This document shows positions 44,383 through 54,398 of a stretch of DNA of 64,000 bases, piece after piece. The DNA comes from Raphanus sativus (lineage: Eukaryota; Streptophyta; Magnoliopsida; Brassicales; Brassicaceae). The position numbers were made by a program, and so were the translations under genes. The notes beneath the pieces were generated by a model that was not told the origin of the DNA, did not search any database, and saw only the letters and a program-made list of their open reading frames with translations. The stretch is taken from the NCBI RefSeq assembly GCF_000801105.2, contig NC_079517.1:23690973-23754972 (forward strand), read 5' to 3'. Numbering within the stretch: position 1 is the stretch's first letter; each line of letters begins with the position of its first letter.

Positions 44383-45102
44383 TCAGGCTGGAGTAGGTGC
44401 AGAAAGTGGAGTTAACACCCCATCTTCCTCAGGTGGTAGCTCACCAAGGTGATCATCAGCAGGAGGGCCCATTTCTTCAATGATGAAGGCTTGTCCAAAC
44501 ACAGTGGGGTTCCTCATTTTCTCCTTGATTTCAAAGTGGAGGATGTTCTCCTTTCCCAAATGGAGGTCAATCTTGCCTTCTTTCACATTCACAATAGCTC
44601 CTGCTGTAGCTAAGAATGGCCTTCCAAGAATCAATGGGTCTTGAGCCTCCTCACCCATTTCAAGCACCACAAAATCTGTAGGTATCTCATACCCTCCAAT
44701 CTTCACAGGGAGGTTCTCTAGGATGCCCACAGGGTACTTCACTGAACGATCAGCCAACACCAGAGAGAGTCTACACTTCTTGTATTGAGTGAAGCCAAGC
44801 TTCTTTGCCACAGACAAAGGCATCAAGCTGACACTAGCTCCCAAATCGCAGAGACATTTCTCAAATACCATAGGTCCAAGAGCACAAGGTAGTGTGAAGC
44901 ATCCTGGATCCTCTAGCTTCTCTGGAGCATCAAGCCTCTGAATGATGGCATTGCACTCATGACTCAGAACCATCATTCCCTCCATCTCCTTCTTCTTACC
45001 AGCTACAGCATCTTTCAGGAACTTGCTGTATTGAGGAATCAGCATGAAAGCATCAATGATGGGTATTGTAACCTGAGCTTCACTCATCTGCTTCTCAAAC
45101 AA
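44383..45102 (-). CDS. Aspartic protease of the Athila-like element
   Basis: A 239-codon frame. Residues 1-75 are the gag-protease linker (IPIIDAFMLIPQYSKFLKDA, EMEGMMVLSHECNAIIQ). The active-site block reads CDLGASVSLMPLSVAKKLGF (about 85-105), so the usual D-T-G is D-L-G. DRSVKYPVGILENLPVKIGG, TDFVVLEM, PLILGRPFLATAGAIVNVKE and an acidic C-terminal tail follow. DLG in place of DTG is also seen in the fragment at 51318-52050, so it is a lineage trait rather than a local mutation. The frame is cut from gag by frameshifts at about 45180 and 45440. Confidence 0.8.
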   Translation of the reverse strand: MFEKQMSEAQVTIPIIDAFMLIPQYSKFLKDAVAGKKKEMEGMMVLSHECNAIIQRLDAPEKLEDPGCFTLPCALGPMVFEKCLCDLGASVSLMPLSVAKKLGFTQYKKCRLSLVLADRSVKYPVGILENLPVKIGGYEIPTDFVVLEMGEEAQDPLILGRPFLATAGAIVNVKEGKIDLHLGKENILHFEIKEKMRNPTVFGQAFIIEEMGPPADDHLGELPPEEDGVLTPLSAPTPA

Positions 45103-45333
45103 AGCCTTGTACTTCTGTAGCAGCTGCTTCTTGAATCTACCAGGGAATGGAAGCTTGGGTTCATAGGGAGGAGGGACAAAGGGCTTTCACCTGCTGGAGC
45201 AGCAGATTCACTATCTTTTGTTGGCTTCTTTTCTTCTCCAACCTTTCCTTTACCCTTATCTTTCTCAATCTTCTCCAAGATCTCATCATCTGTCTCTCAT
45301 CAACAATGACCACTTCATCATCTAGATTGATGG

Positions 45334-46878
45334 CTACCTCCTCACCTTGTTTCTTAGCATCCTTGGTGAGGGTTCTAGGAGGTAACTGCTTACCACTCCT
45401 GAGTGTGACAGCTTTTGCTTCCTTGGGGTTTTGATCAGATTTTCCAGGTAGAGATCCTGGCTGCGATTCTGGTGGGTGCTCATGGAAGCAAACTGATTCT
45501 CCAAATTCTTGACAGAAGAAGCAAGGTGGGAGAATTTGTTGTTGAGCTCATTGTAGCTCCCATCAATCTTGGAGTGAAGGTTCTTCAGCTCATAGCCCAC
45601 ATGCTTCTCACTTCTAGTCTGAGACTCCAAGATCTGTTTAAGTAAGGCATCAGTGCTGCTCTCTTGAGGGGCAGAGGAGCTAAGAGAGGGGTTTTGCTGA
45701 GGCTGATAGTTGCTCTGCTGGTTGTTTCTTGGCTGATAACAACTCTGCTGGTTGTTGGAATAGGGCTTCTGTTGGTAGTTGTTGTACTGAAAGTTGGGTT
45801 CCTTCTTGTACCAGCTACCATTGCTGTTGATGAAACACAATTCTTCTTGCCCTTCCAAACCCTCAACCTCATTGACAGTAGGAGGTATCTCCTGTTGTGG
45901 GTTACCAACAAAGTTCACCTGCGCTTGTGTGGCCTTATCAGCAATGAGTGTGTCAATCTTCTCCTGAAGAGCCTTTATCTCATTCCTTGTGTGTTTGTCA
46001 TCACCTCTACTGCTTCTGTCATGGTCTCCACTGTAGACTGCATCACTCTTAACCATGTTGTCAACCAGAGCCTCTGCCTCTTGCTCAGTTCTCCCCAAAA
46101 AGAACCCATTGCTAGCTGTATCCAGTCTGGCTCTGTACTTAGGAAGAGCACCTATGTAGAATGTGCTCAGCAAGCTCTCCTTAGAAAAACCATGGTGTGG
46201 GCACTGAGCTTGGTAACCATTGAATCTCTCCCAAGCTTCACTGAATCCTTCCAAGTTCTTCTGTTGGAAGCTGGAGATCTCGTTCCTCAACTTAGCAGTT
46301 CTTGAGGTAGAGAAGAACTTCTCCAAGAATGCCTTTTTGCAGTCTTCCCAAGTAGTGATGGAGTCACTTGGTAGAGACTTCTCCCACTGACGTGCCTTAT
46401 CCCCCAAAGAGAAGGGGAATAGCTTGAGCTTTAAAGCATCCTCTGACACACCATTAGTCTTTGACATACCACAGTAGCTGTCAAACTTATCCAAGTGATC
46501 AAATGGGTCCTCCACAGCCAGACCATGATACTTGTTGTTCTCTATGCAGTTTAGCAGTCCTGACTTGATCTCAAAGTTGTTAGCAGCCACATCTGGTGCT
46601 CGGATTCCAAGTCTAGGACCATGGGTGTTGGGGCGGTCATAAGTGCCAATGGGGCGAGCTGGTCGCTGTTGGGGCCCTTGTGGAACATTGTTTACTCCAT
46701 TGGGGTTCAGAGGATTTTGTGGATCAGCCATCTCAGCTTCCTGTATCTGCAGTAAAGCTTGTTGCTCTTCTTCTCTTCTTTTTCTAGCACACTCTCTCTC
46801 TAAAGCTCTGATGTCTGCGGCTCTTGGAACAAGGTTTGATGTACCTTTGCTCCTCAAGTTCATACACCTGAAAATCAC
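45334..46878 (-). CDS. Gag of the Athila-like element, 514 codons
   Basis: The likely start is MNLRSKGTS (46863), just after a TTTTCAG-like leader, although the frame opens at 46878. A basic N-terminal region (ERECARKRREEEQQALLQIQ) is followed by a Pro/Asn-rich stretch. The capsid core occupies about 105-270: NFEIKSGLLNCIENNKYHGL, DPFDHLDKFDSYCG, LKLFPFSLGDKARQWEKSLP, CKKAFLEKFFSTSRTAKLRN, AWERFNGYQAQCPHHGF, LLSTFYIGALPKYRARLD. Then come a predicted coiled coil, Asn/Gln/Tyr-rich low complexity (YNNYQQKPYSNNQQSCYQPR) and another helical region. Past about 45440 the frame is shifted, so the last 30 codons are not native. The capsid core is otherwise intact, in keeping with recent insertion. Confidence 0.85.
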   Translation of the reverse strand: MIFRCMNLRSKGTSNLVPRAADIRALERECARKRREEEQQALLQIQEAEMADPQNPLNPNGVNNVPQGPQQRPARPIGTYDRPNTHGPRLGIRAPDVAANNFEIKSGLLNCIENNKYHGLAVEDPFDHLDKFDSYCGMSKTNGVSEDALKLKLFPFSLGDKARQWEKSLPSDSITTWEDCKKAFLEKFFSTSRTAKLRNEISSFQQKNLEGFSEAWERFNGYQAQCPHHGFSKESLLSTFYIGALPKYRARLDTASNGFFLGRTEQEAEALVDNMVKSDAVYSGDHDRSSRGDDKHTRNEIKALQEKIDTLIADKATQAQVNFVGNPQQEIPPTVNEVEGLEGQEELCFINSNGSWYKKEPNFQYNNYQQKPYSNNQQSCYQPRNNQQSNYQPQQNPSLSSSAPQESSTDALLKQILESQTRSEKHVGYELKNLHSKIDGSYNELNNKFSHLASSVKNLENQFASMSTHQNRSQDLYLENLIKTPRKQKLSHSGVVSSYLLEPSPRMLRNKVRR

Positions 46879-46973
46879 AAAGAGGTGAAGAAGAGAATTA
46901 GTAGCTTACAAAAATAAAAATGACTTAGTCTCAAGCAAATGACTAAATCTCAATGTTCAAATCAAACTCAGAA

Positions 46974-46989
46974 TTTGGCAACGGCGCCA
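46974..46989 (-). other. Primer-binding site of the Athila-like element
   Basis: TGGCGCCGTTGCCAAA on the - strand, three bases from the LTR. The first 12 bases match the tRNA-Asp-type site of the SID elements; the rest differs. Confidence 0.75.
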
Positions 46990-46992
46990 ATT

Positions 46993-48335
46993 TGATGATA
47001 GGAGTTTTTAGTCTCCTAAGACAAATGTTGTAGGATAGTGATGAATGTCGAACCAATTCTGAGGGATCTAAAGCACCAAGAATGCAAGTACTTTCTTAAT
47101 CTAAGTGCGATCAAAAGCATGAATTTATGAATTCTAACAATCCTAACAATGAAACAAAACAGTAAATGAGATAACTTTTAAACTATTTCTAAAGGAGAAC
47201 TCATGGGTATAGGAACTTGACCTCGGGTGATCAGGATTCGAACTAAGGATGAACAATAAACGATCAAACAAACAACCTTAAGCCTAGACACAATTCTAAG
47301 CAAGCTCTATGTCTAGATGAATGCTCATTTGCTAACATATCTCAAACATCAAATGTCTTTGGTTGAATAACATGCAAGCAATCATTACTAACAAGTCTAT
47401 TAGCTATTTTAGCATCTTTAACAACAAATGTCTTTGGCAAAGTACACTAAAAGCCTAGGAGAGCTGACTCAGGCATTCCATCAAACACCTGTCGGGTGAG
47501 AAATGCCTAGAGATCACCCTTTGAGTGGCCTACTCAAATGATGCATTAAGATCACTCTACTAGCAAGGAACAAGTATGATCTATACCTTAAACATCCTAG
47601 AACTAACCTAATCACCCTAACCCATGAATCCAAAAGGTGATTACTCACTAATCTCCATGATTCTTCTTAAATCCATGATGGATTTCAGATTAATCATGTA
47701 GAGAAATAGATGAGAGATCACAAGAACAATAACAAATCAAGCCAAAAAGAAATGTTTTTCTTGAGAGAGTTTGTGTTCTTCAATAGATCAAAGATAATCT
47801 GCCAAAAGGTGGCTACAACATACTTAAACATTAGGTTTTTCAGAGTAAAAACGTGCATAAGAAATTGCAAAAAGGTCCTTGAAAAATCATAAAATCGGGT
47901 AGCATAAAGGGGTGGAGCGACCAGGGAGACCCGCTCCAGGAGGTCGCTGTGGTCTGGACAGGAAAGACGAGCGACCGGTGAGACTCGCTGCGCCGGGGTC
48001 GCTCCAGGCTGGCGGTGGCACAGCGACCAGGCAGGGTCGCTGTGGGAGGTCGCTCTGGTTCGTATGCCACTAGTAAATTGGTCATAACTTCTTTATCACA
48101 TCTCCAAATGACTTGAAACCACCTCCATTAGAAAGCTAACTCAATTTCATCTTTCACCCCTCCTTTTTTTTGATCACATTGCTCCCAAACATCTCAAATC
48201 ACTCCATGGCGCACTCCAATACCTGATAAGGACGTATGTATGCAAAATGCAACCTAAACATGCCTAAATCCTAGTCTATATGATGCAAATGCTTATGAAT
48301 GAATGGTTAAAACAATGCAAATATGCAAGACATCA
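46993..48335 (-). repeat. 5' LTR of the Athila-like element
   Basis: From TGATGATAGG (46993) to GACATCA (48335). A GCGACC/GGTCGC array lies at about 47915-48060. By eye about a dozen substitutions separate it from 41103-42454. Confidence 0.95.
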
Positions 48336-48340
48336 GTCCC

Positions 48341-49218
48341 TCTAGAGGAAGGACAGTCGGGTCATCGTTAGGTACCTGACGAACATGTACCTGGCGAACA
48401 GGTCCCTGATGGAATCGTGTTCGATCATTTTTCCAAGTGCTCGGTGGGCTGATTTGCTCACTGGCTATTGGGTTATTTTGACGAGCTAGGTTAGTGGGGC
48501 GAGCTGTAGGATCAGCATACGTCCTTTGATGTTCGCCCGGATTCGTGTTTCGGTTTCTGGCCCGAAACACCGGAGCTGACGTTCTGCCCCCGGACGGGTC
48601 GGATACTCCTTCTCCTGACCTAAGAATAGGTGGTGGAGGAGGTAAGCGAGCGCTCTGACCAGTAACCTGATCGGGAATAGAGCTAGTCGATGCTATGTTG
48701 CTTCCCATAGCACTGGTGAGGGGTGGACTGAGCACAGGAGCTGTCCTAGCATGAGGCGTTTGGAAAGCTGGTCCCTGTTCTCCCGATCCAGTGTTATCAA
48801 GGGAAAAGTCGAGACGTCCTCGAGGGAACGAGGGGTCAGTTATTCGATCTCGGAAGGTCACTCCTGAGCCCTGACGTTGCGGTGGTTGGGTTGTTGCGGT
48901 TAGAGATCTAGTGACCTCTTCGAATCGTTGCTGCCGAGCGGCTAGCTGTTGCATTGTACACTCACCTTCTTGAGCTTTTTCTACCAGCTGCATCATCATG
49001 CGACGGATCTCAGAGAGCTGAGCCTCCGTCTGGTTCGGAGCAGGTTGGTGCTGAGGGGTAACGAGGGCTGGGAGCCCTGGATCGATCTCATTGGAGGTTC
49101 TCGTGTTGGCTGCTCCAGCACTGTTCATCGAGATACTGTTCATCGAGATACTGTTCATCGAGATACTGTTCATCGAGATACTGTTCATCGAGATTTTGTT
49201 CATCGAGATACTGTTCAT
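48341..49218 (-). pseudogene. Tat-like gag, N-terminal part
   Basis: The 303-codon frame starts in a 15-bp array (MNSISMNSISMN words). A proline/serine-rich region follows, with SEIRRMMMQLVEKAQEGE, LAARQQRFEEVTRSLTATTQ, RITDPSFPRGRLDFSLD and LPPPPPILRSGEGVSDPSGG. The last dozen codons come from the inserted LTR; the true continuation is at 41097. The start codon is uncertain, because the array supplies many ATGs and its upstream part changes frame. Gag of this type precedes a zinc knuckle and protease in Tat-lineage elements. Confidence 0.7.
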
Positions 49219-49385
49219 CGAGTACTATTCATCTGAGTACTGTTCATCGGGATACTGTTGATCGGGATACTGTTCATCGGGATACTGTTCATCGAGATAC
49301 TGTTCATCGAGATACTGTTCACCGAGATACTGTTCATCAAGATACTATTCTTCCAGTACTGTTCATCTGAGTACTGTTCATCGGT
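49119..49385 (-). repeat. 15-bp array of the ACTGTTCATCGAGAT type in the Tat-like gag
   Basis: About seventeen units are present. The + strand reads ACTGTTCATCGAGAT; the coding (-) strand reads ATCTCGATGAACAGT. Units near 49219-49250 and 49340-49385 vary in length. The same core forms the arrays at 24440-24905 and 28420-28915, where the coding strand is the + strand. Confidence 0.85.
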
Positions 49386-49453
49386 TAGATGAATTTGTTG
49401 TCTGATCGACTGGATTCATCCTTAAGTTGGAGTAAGGGATTCCATTGTTTCTT

Positions 49454-49470
49454 CCCCACAGACGGCGCCA
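49454..49470 (-). other. Tat-type primer-binding site
   Basis: TGGCGCCGTCTGTGGGG on the - strand, two bases from the LTR; this is the usual PBS sequence of Tat-lineage elements. Confidence 0.85.
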
Positions 49471-49472
49471 AT

Positions 49473-49990
49473 TGTGAGGGATTAAACTCACCTCCTGATT
49501 TTAGGTCAGGTTATAGTTTAGGAAAGGATTCGGGAAAGATAATCGTGGGCTGAATCCCGTAAGAACTTGTAGAATGAATGATGATTTGTATTGATAATGT
49601 GGTAAAAGAAGGGTTACAAAAGATGTTTCTCTCGATGATTACAAAGATGATAAACTGCTCTAGAGATGATGTGAATAATCGTCCAAATGAATAAGGATTG
49701 ATTTTCTCTTTAAATAGCCTCAGGCTCCATCGGTTGCTACCAACAGGTTCCCGAGATCCTCTCCGTGATTTGAGGGATTTGTAACAGCTTCCCTTTGACC
49801 GGGTCCTACGCCTGTTTACTTGTCAACGAGCTGCCTCTTTTCCTTGACCTCTCTGATGAACATCTCCAGCTCACAGCCTCCGGATCTGACTTAGCTGTTT
49901 TTGAAGATTGAATTCATGATGGGCCTTTCACGGCCTGTTATCATTTCTTATTGTCTATCACTAGCTAGGGGGTCATATTTGGGCCCAACA
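49473..49990 (-). repeat. 5' LTR of the Tat-like element
   Basis: A short 518-bp LTR from TGTGAGGGATT (49473) to GGGCCCAACA (49990); on the - strand it starts TGTTGGGCCC. The element body is 48341-49472 plus 40083-41097. Its 3' LTR is not in the window. It sits inside an older Athila-type LTR (49991 onward). Confidence 0.8.
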
Positions 49991-51317
49991 CTACCAACAT
50001 ATTGAGAATGATTTTAATCTAAGATAATACTAAAAAGCAATTAAAGATGAAACTTTCTTTCTTAATGAGATGGGAGAACTCATGGGCTAAGGAAATTGAC
50101 CTTGGGGAGATCAGGTTTTAATCTAAGGGTGGTAGCAACAATCAATCTTGCAACCTTAGGCCTAGACACAATCCTAAACAAACTCTATCTCTAGATGAAA
50201 TGTTCATTCACAAAGATAACTCAATCATCTAATTTCTTAGGTTGAATATTATCTAAGCAATCATTAAGAACTAGTCTACTAGCCACCTTAACACCTTTAA
50301 CAACAAATTTCTTTGGTAAAGAATGTTAAAAGTTTAGGAGAGTTGGTTCAGGCATTTCATCAAACACCTTTCGGACATAAAATGCCTAAAGCTCAACTTT
50401 AGAGTGGCCAACTCTAAAATAGCATTAAAAGCACTCTACTAGCAAGGAACAATATAGATCTACACTAGAACACCTTAGATCTAGCCTAATAACCCCATGA
50501 ATGCTATAGTGGATTACTCAATAATCACCATTATCACTCTTGAATCCATAAGAGATTTAAGGTTAATCATGTAGAGAAAGAACAGAGATGAAATCAGACA
50601 ATCAAGAACACAAAGATGAGATGAGATTATGATTCAAAGATAAATCTTTACTCAAAGGTTTGTGTTCTTAAAGAGAAAAATAACATAATCCCACTTAAGG
50701 GTTAACATGAATATTTATACTAGGCTTAGAAAACCTAGGAACATCATTAAAAATTACTAAAAAGTCCTTGGAGTCAATTAGGCTTCAGCCAATGGGAAAC
50801 AAGCTTTATTTTTGGTCAGGGGTTGAGCAAATGACCCAACCCGTTCCAACCATCCCGGTCCAATCTTGTTCTTGTCGTCGTCCCTCCCGACCGGTTTAGC
50901 ATCCCGGTCATCTGGCTGCGTCCTGCTCATGTTCTTCCCGACCGGGTGCGTGCAGCCGGTCCATCCTTCCAGGTCCAGACGCGTCTTGATTGTTGTCCAG
51001 CCGACCGGGTGTGTGCAACCGGTCCATTCTTCCCGGACGCTTTTCTTCCCGACCGGGTTCAGCATCCCGGTCTAGTCTCCCCGGGACATCTTTCCCATCT
51101 CATGGGTTCACTTCTCTTTTCATGGCCAAACTTGAATCTTCACTTCTTTTTGGGTCATAAGGCTTCCAACACTTCAAATCACACCAGAGCATACTCCAAC
51201 ACCTGATTAGGAAAAACGAATGCAAAATGGATCCTAAAAATGCCTAAACCTTAGCCTACAAGATAAAAAAAATGCAATATGAAGATGGCTAAATCAATGA
51301 AAATATGCAAGACATCA
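49991..51317 (-). repeat. Old Athila-type LTR fragment
   Basis: It is homologous to 41103-42454 from about its 100th base to the end GCAAGACATCA, but much diverged. The missing first 100 bases were split off by the Tat-like insertion. In the slot where the young LTR has GCGACC words, this copy has a different array (50830-51080) of CCCGACCGGG, CCGGTCC and CCCGGTC words. On the right it abuts protease sequence directly with no purine tract, so it probably went in as a separate element and is now solo or truncated. Confidence 0.8.
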
Positions 51318-52050
51318 GTAACCTAATGAAACTGCAACTGAATATGGCATGAGGTTTACACTAGAACCAAGATCACAAAGAGATCGAGGAAAGCGTGCGT
51401 TTTGTATGCAATTTAGGACGAAACTACCAGGGTCAGTTCTTTTGATTGAAGTTTCTCCTTGTATCATCGCACTTACTTCCTCTGACACCATCATCACCCT
51501 ATGTTCCCCAGTTGGATAATCTGAAGACATCATATCTTTCATGTATTTCTTTACTGAGGGCGCTATCTTAATGGCATCACTGAGGGACAACTCAAGAGTG
51601 ATTTTATTAAAGGTCTTTTTGCATATTGCATGTTCCAATGCCTTCTTGGTCTGTGGTTTGTTTGGAAGGAATGGGGCTGGAGCTCTATAGACTCGCTCAG
51701 TTTCGGTAGGATGTACCTGGCGATCGTTAGTGCTACAAGACAGTCGATCATTTTCTTTCCTAATGGGTCGATCGATAATCGATTCATCTTGACCATCGAT
51801 TTTGGTTTCATTTTCTGAATCTGAATCTCCTTTTTCTAAGTGTACAGTCTTTCCCTCATCCTTTTTATCTGGTGAGTTTCTTCTTTGTTTGGAGGTTTCT
51901 GTGTCAGAGTCTGGGTCAAGAAGTTATGTGGGATTAGAATTGCTTTTGCCTGCTTTTTCATGAGTGGTGATTTTTTATTGCTGGCATCGTCTCTGGTATT
52001 TTCTGCAAGGCGTTTACCGTTCTTTGGTGATGTAAAAACGAAAAGAATAG
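51318..52050 (-). pseudogene. Gag-linker and protease fragment of an older Athila-like element
   Basis: The pieces 51811-51563 and 51638-51315 encode SDAIKIAPSVKKYMKDMM, SEEVSAMIQGETSIKRTDPG and CDLGSSVNLMPYSVAVSLGY, the linker and active-site start of an Athila-type protease (again D-L-G). The frame ends where the LTR 49991-51317 begins. Upstream is a SID-like word (ATCGATAATCGATT near 51773). Bases 52050-52110 are leader towards the PBS. Most of gag is deleted. Confidence 0.75.
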
Positions 52051-52113
52051 AAAATTTAGCAAAACGTAACAGAGTCTATACTAAATTCTAATTTTAATCT
52101 AAAGGTAATAAGA

Positions 52114-52133
52114 AAGAGTCCCCAGCAACGGCA
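52114..52133 (-). other. Left half of a primer-binding site split by the 52-63 kb element
   Basis: On the - strand GCCGTTGCTGGGGA is the inner part of TGGCGCCGTTGCTGGGGA; the outer part TGGCGCCG is at 63614-63621. The last five bases CGGCA (52129-52133) are the left target duplication, CGGCG on the right. Confidence 0.8.
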
Positions 52134-52495
52134 TGTTGGTGTCAAAATTGTTCAAGACGAAATCGATGCCCGAAAGTCCTCGGAAAAACCAAGTGATAGT
52201 GAGAACCTCGAAAAACCGAGAAAACGAATAACCGAAAAAGGTTACCTGAGGAACACGGCTCCGGGCGCCGGCGGCTGGACCCGAGCCATGGCCCCGGGCG
52301 CCGCGGTTGGACCCGAGCCACGGCCTCGGGCACCGGTGTCTGGACCCGAGCCACGGTCCTGGGCGCCGGCAGCTGGACCCGAGACACGGCCCCGGGCGCC
52401 GGCGGCTGGACCTGAACCACGGCCCCGGGCGCCGGCGGCTGGACCCGAGTCGCGGCCCCTGGCGCCGGCGCCTGGACCTGAGCCACGGTCCCGGG

Positions 52496-53257
52496 TGATA
52501 CGTCCTGAGATTGGACAGGATCACTCAAACGGACTTAGGGATATGAACTCGCCAAAAGGGAGAACTGATGGGATGAATGGTGACACAAAGGGTTGCGGAA
52601 GGCCCAATGATACTACCAGAGGTGAACTCCGAAGAGAACTGATGGATTGAACGGTGACACCAAGGGTTGCGGAATGACCCAATGATACTACCAGAGGTGC
52701 TTGATTGTCGCCTGATATGACTCACATGTCCGACAAGGAAGCAAACTCGATCTGTTGCCGGATGTGACGCACCGGTCCAACGAGAAAGAGAGAGTTACTT
52801 GGAGCTAACCACACCAAGAACAAAAAAGTGAGATACCCTCTCAAGGTTCCAAAAATAAACACTCAAAACTTATTTTATTTCATTGATCAAATGGCCTTTA
52901 TATAATAGGCAAGACATACAAAAGGTTTAGTCAAAACCTAGAAACTTGTAAACTAATAAATATTGTAGACTTGACTAAGGACCAAAGACTAAGACTTTTG
53001 ACCGAAAATGAGAATTTGTGGTCGCAGAACTCTTCGGCTGATCTCGTCCTTTTGCCTGGTCGACGGGCTCTGGATTACCGTCAGATTGATATATTATTTG
53101 ACCATACTTTCTCGTTTTTTGTTGGGTCTTTCTTTCTTTGGACTGAAGCATGCTCATAAACATATTTTCATAAATCGTCAAGCCCATCTCGTTTGAAACT
53201 CAAGCCCAAAAGCCAAACTTTCTTGATTTATTTTTGCTGCGGATTTAGGGCACATCA
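52496..53257 (-). repeat. Miniature element LTR 1
   Basis: 762 bp, TGATACGTCC to GGGCACATCA. It has one C-to-T change at the fourth base compared with LTR 2 and 3. It includes a local repeat of GGTTGCGGAA/TGACCCAATGATACTACC words (52590-52700). Confidence 0.93.
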
Positions 53258-53447
53258 TTCCCTCCTTCTTTAAAAAGATTTGCCCTCAAATCTGTCTTTC
53301 TTTAGCTTCAGATAGAATGATCTCTTGGCTTTTCGTAGAACACTTTTTTTTTTTAGAAAAGAAGATGAAAGGTAGAAGATGGATGAAGAACATGGAAAGA
53401 TGAGAAAAATGAACAGATAGTACCGGTTGAGTGGCTCTGATACCACT
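53258..53447 (-). other. Miniature element internal region 1 (PPT and PBS)
   Basis: The purine tract AAAGAAGGAGGGAA (- strand) is at 53258-53271. The PBS TGGTATCAGAGCCA (- strand) is at 53432-53445, complementary to initiator tRNA-Met. Between them there are 160 bp without an ORF. Confidence 0.9.
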
Positions 53448-54209
53448 TGACACGTCCTGAGATTGGACAGGATCACTCAAACGGACTTAGGGATATGAAC
53501 TCGCCAAAAGGGAGAACTGATGGGATGAATGGTGACACAAAGGGTTGCGGAAGGCCCAATGATACTACCAGAGGTGAACTCCGAAGAGAACTGATGGATT
53601 GAACGGTGACACAAAGGGTTGCGGAATGACCCAATGATACTACCAGAGGTGCTTGATTGTCGCCTGATATGACTCACATGTCCGACAAGGAAGCAAACTC
53701 GATCTGTTGCCGGATGTGACGCACCGGTCCAACGAGAAAGAGAGAGTTACTTGGAGCTAACCACACCAAGAACAAAAAAGTGAGATACCCTCTCAAGGTT
53801 CCAAAAATAAACACTCAAAACTTATTTTATTTCATTGATCAAATGGCCTTTATATAATAGGCAAGACATACAAAAGGTTTAGTCAAAACCTAGAAACTTG
53901 TAAACTAATAAATATTGTAGACTTGACTAAGGACCAAAGACTAAGACTTTTGACCGAAAATGAGAATTTGTGGTCGCAGAACTCTTCGGCTGATCTCGTC
54001 CTTTTGCCTGGTCGACGGGCTCAGGATTACCGTCAGATTGATATATTATTTGACCATACTTTCTCGTTTTTTGTTGGGTCTTTCTTTCTTTGGACTGAAG
54101 CATGCTCATAAACATATTTTCATAAATCGTCAAGCCCATCTCGTTTGAAACTCAAGCCCAAAAGCCAAACTTTCTTGATTTATTTTTGCTGCGGATTTAG
54201 GGCACATCA
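53448..54209 (-). repeat. Miniature element LTR 2 (middle)
   Basis: 762 bp, nearly identical to LTR 1 (a handful of substitutions by eye). Confidence 0.93.
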
Positions 54210-54398
54210 TTCCCTCCTTCTTTAAAAAGATTTGCCCTCAAATCTGTCTTTCTTTAGCTTCAGATAGAATGATCTCTTGGCTTTTCGTAGAACACTTTTT
54301 TTTTTAGAAAAGAAGATGAAAGGTAGAAGATGGATGAAGAAGATGGAAAGATGAGAAAAATGAACAGATAGTACCGGTTGAGTGGCTCTGATACCACT
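54210..54398 (-). other. Miniature element internal region 2 (PPT and PBS)
   Basis: It has the same layout as the first internal region; PBS at 54383-54396. It differs by one base in a T run and few substitutions. Confidence 0.9.

Larger units (their letters stand above)
41103..48335 (-). mobile_element. Young Athila-like LTR element, gag-protease only
   Basis: It is bounded by TGATGATAGG and GACATCA with the 5-bp target duplication GTCCC (41098-41102, 48336-48340), inserted in a Tat-like gag. The LTRs are 1352 bp (left, 3') and 1343 bp (right, 5') and differ by about a dozen substitutions plus a 10-bp and a 1-bp indel, by eye roughly 1%. PBS at 46974-46989, gag 46878-45334, protease 45102-44383, hairpins 1 and 2 at 44323-44337 and 43840-43858, polypurine tract at 42455-42467. 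It has no RT, RNase H or integrase. It is among the youngest insertions in the window and is structurally complete for a non-autonomous element. Confidence 0.95.
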
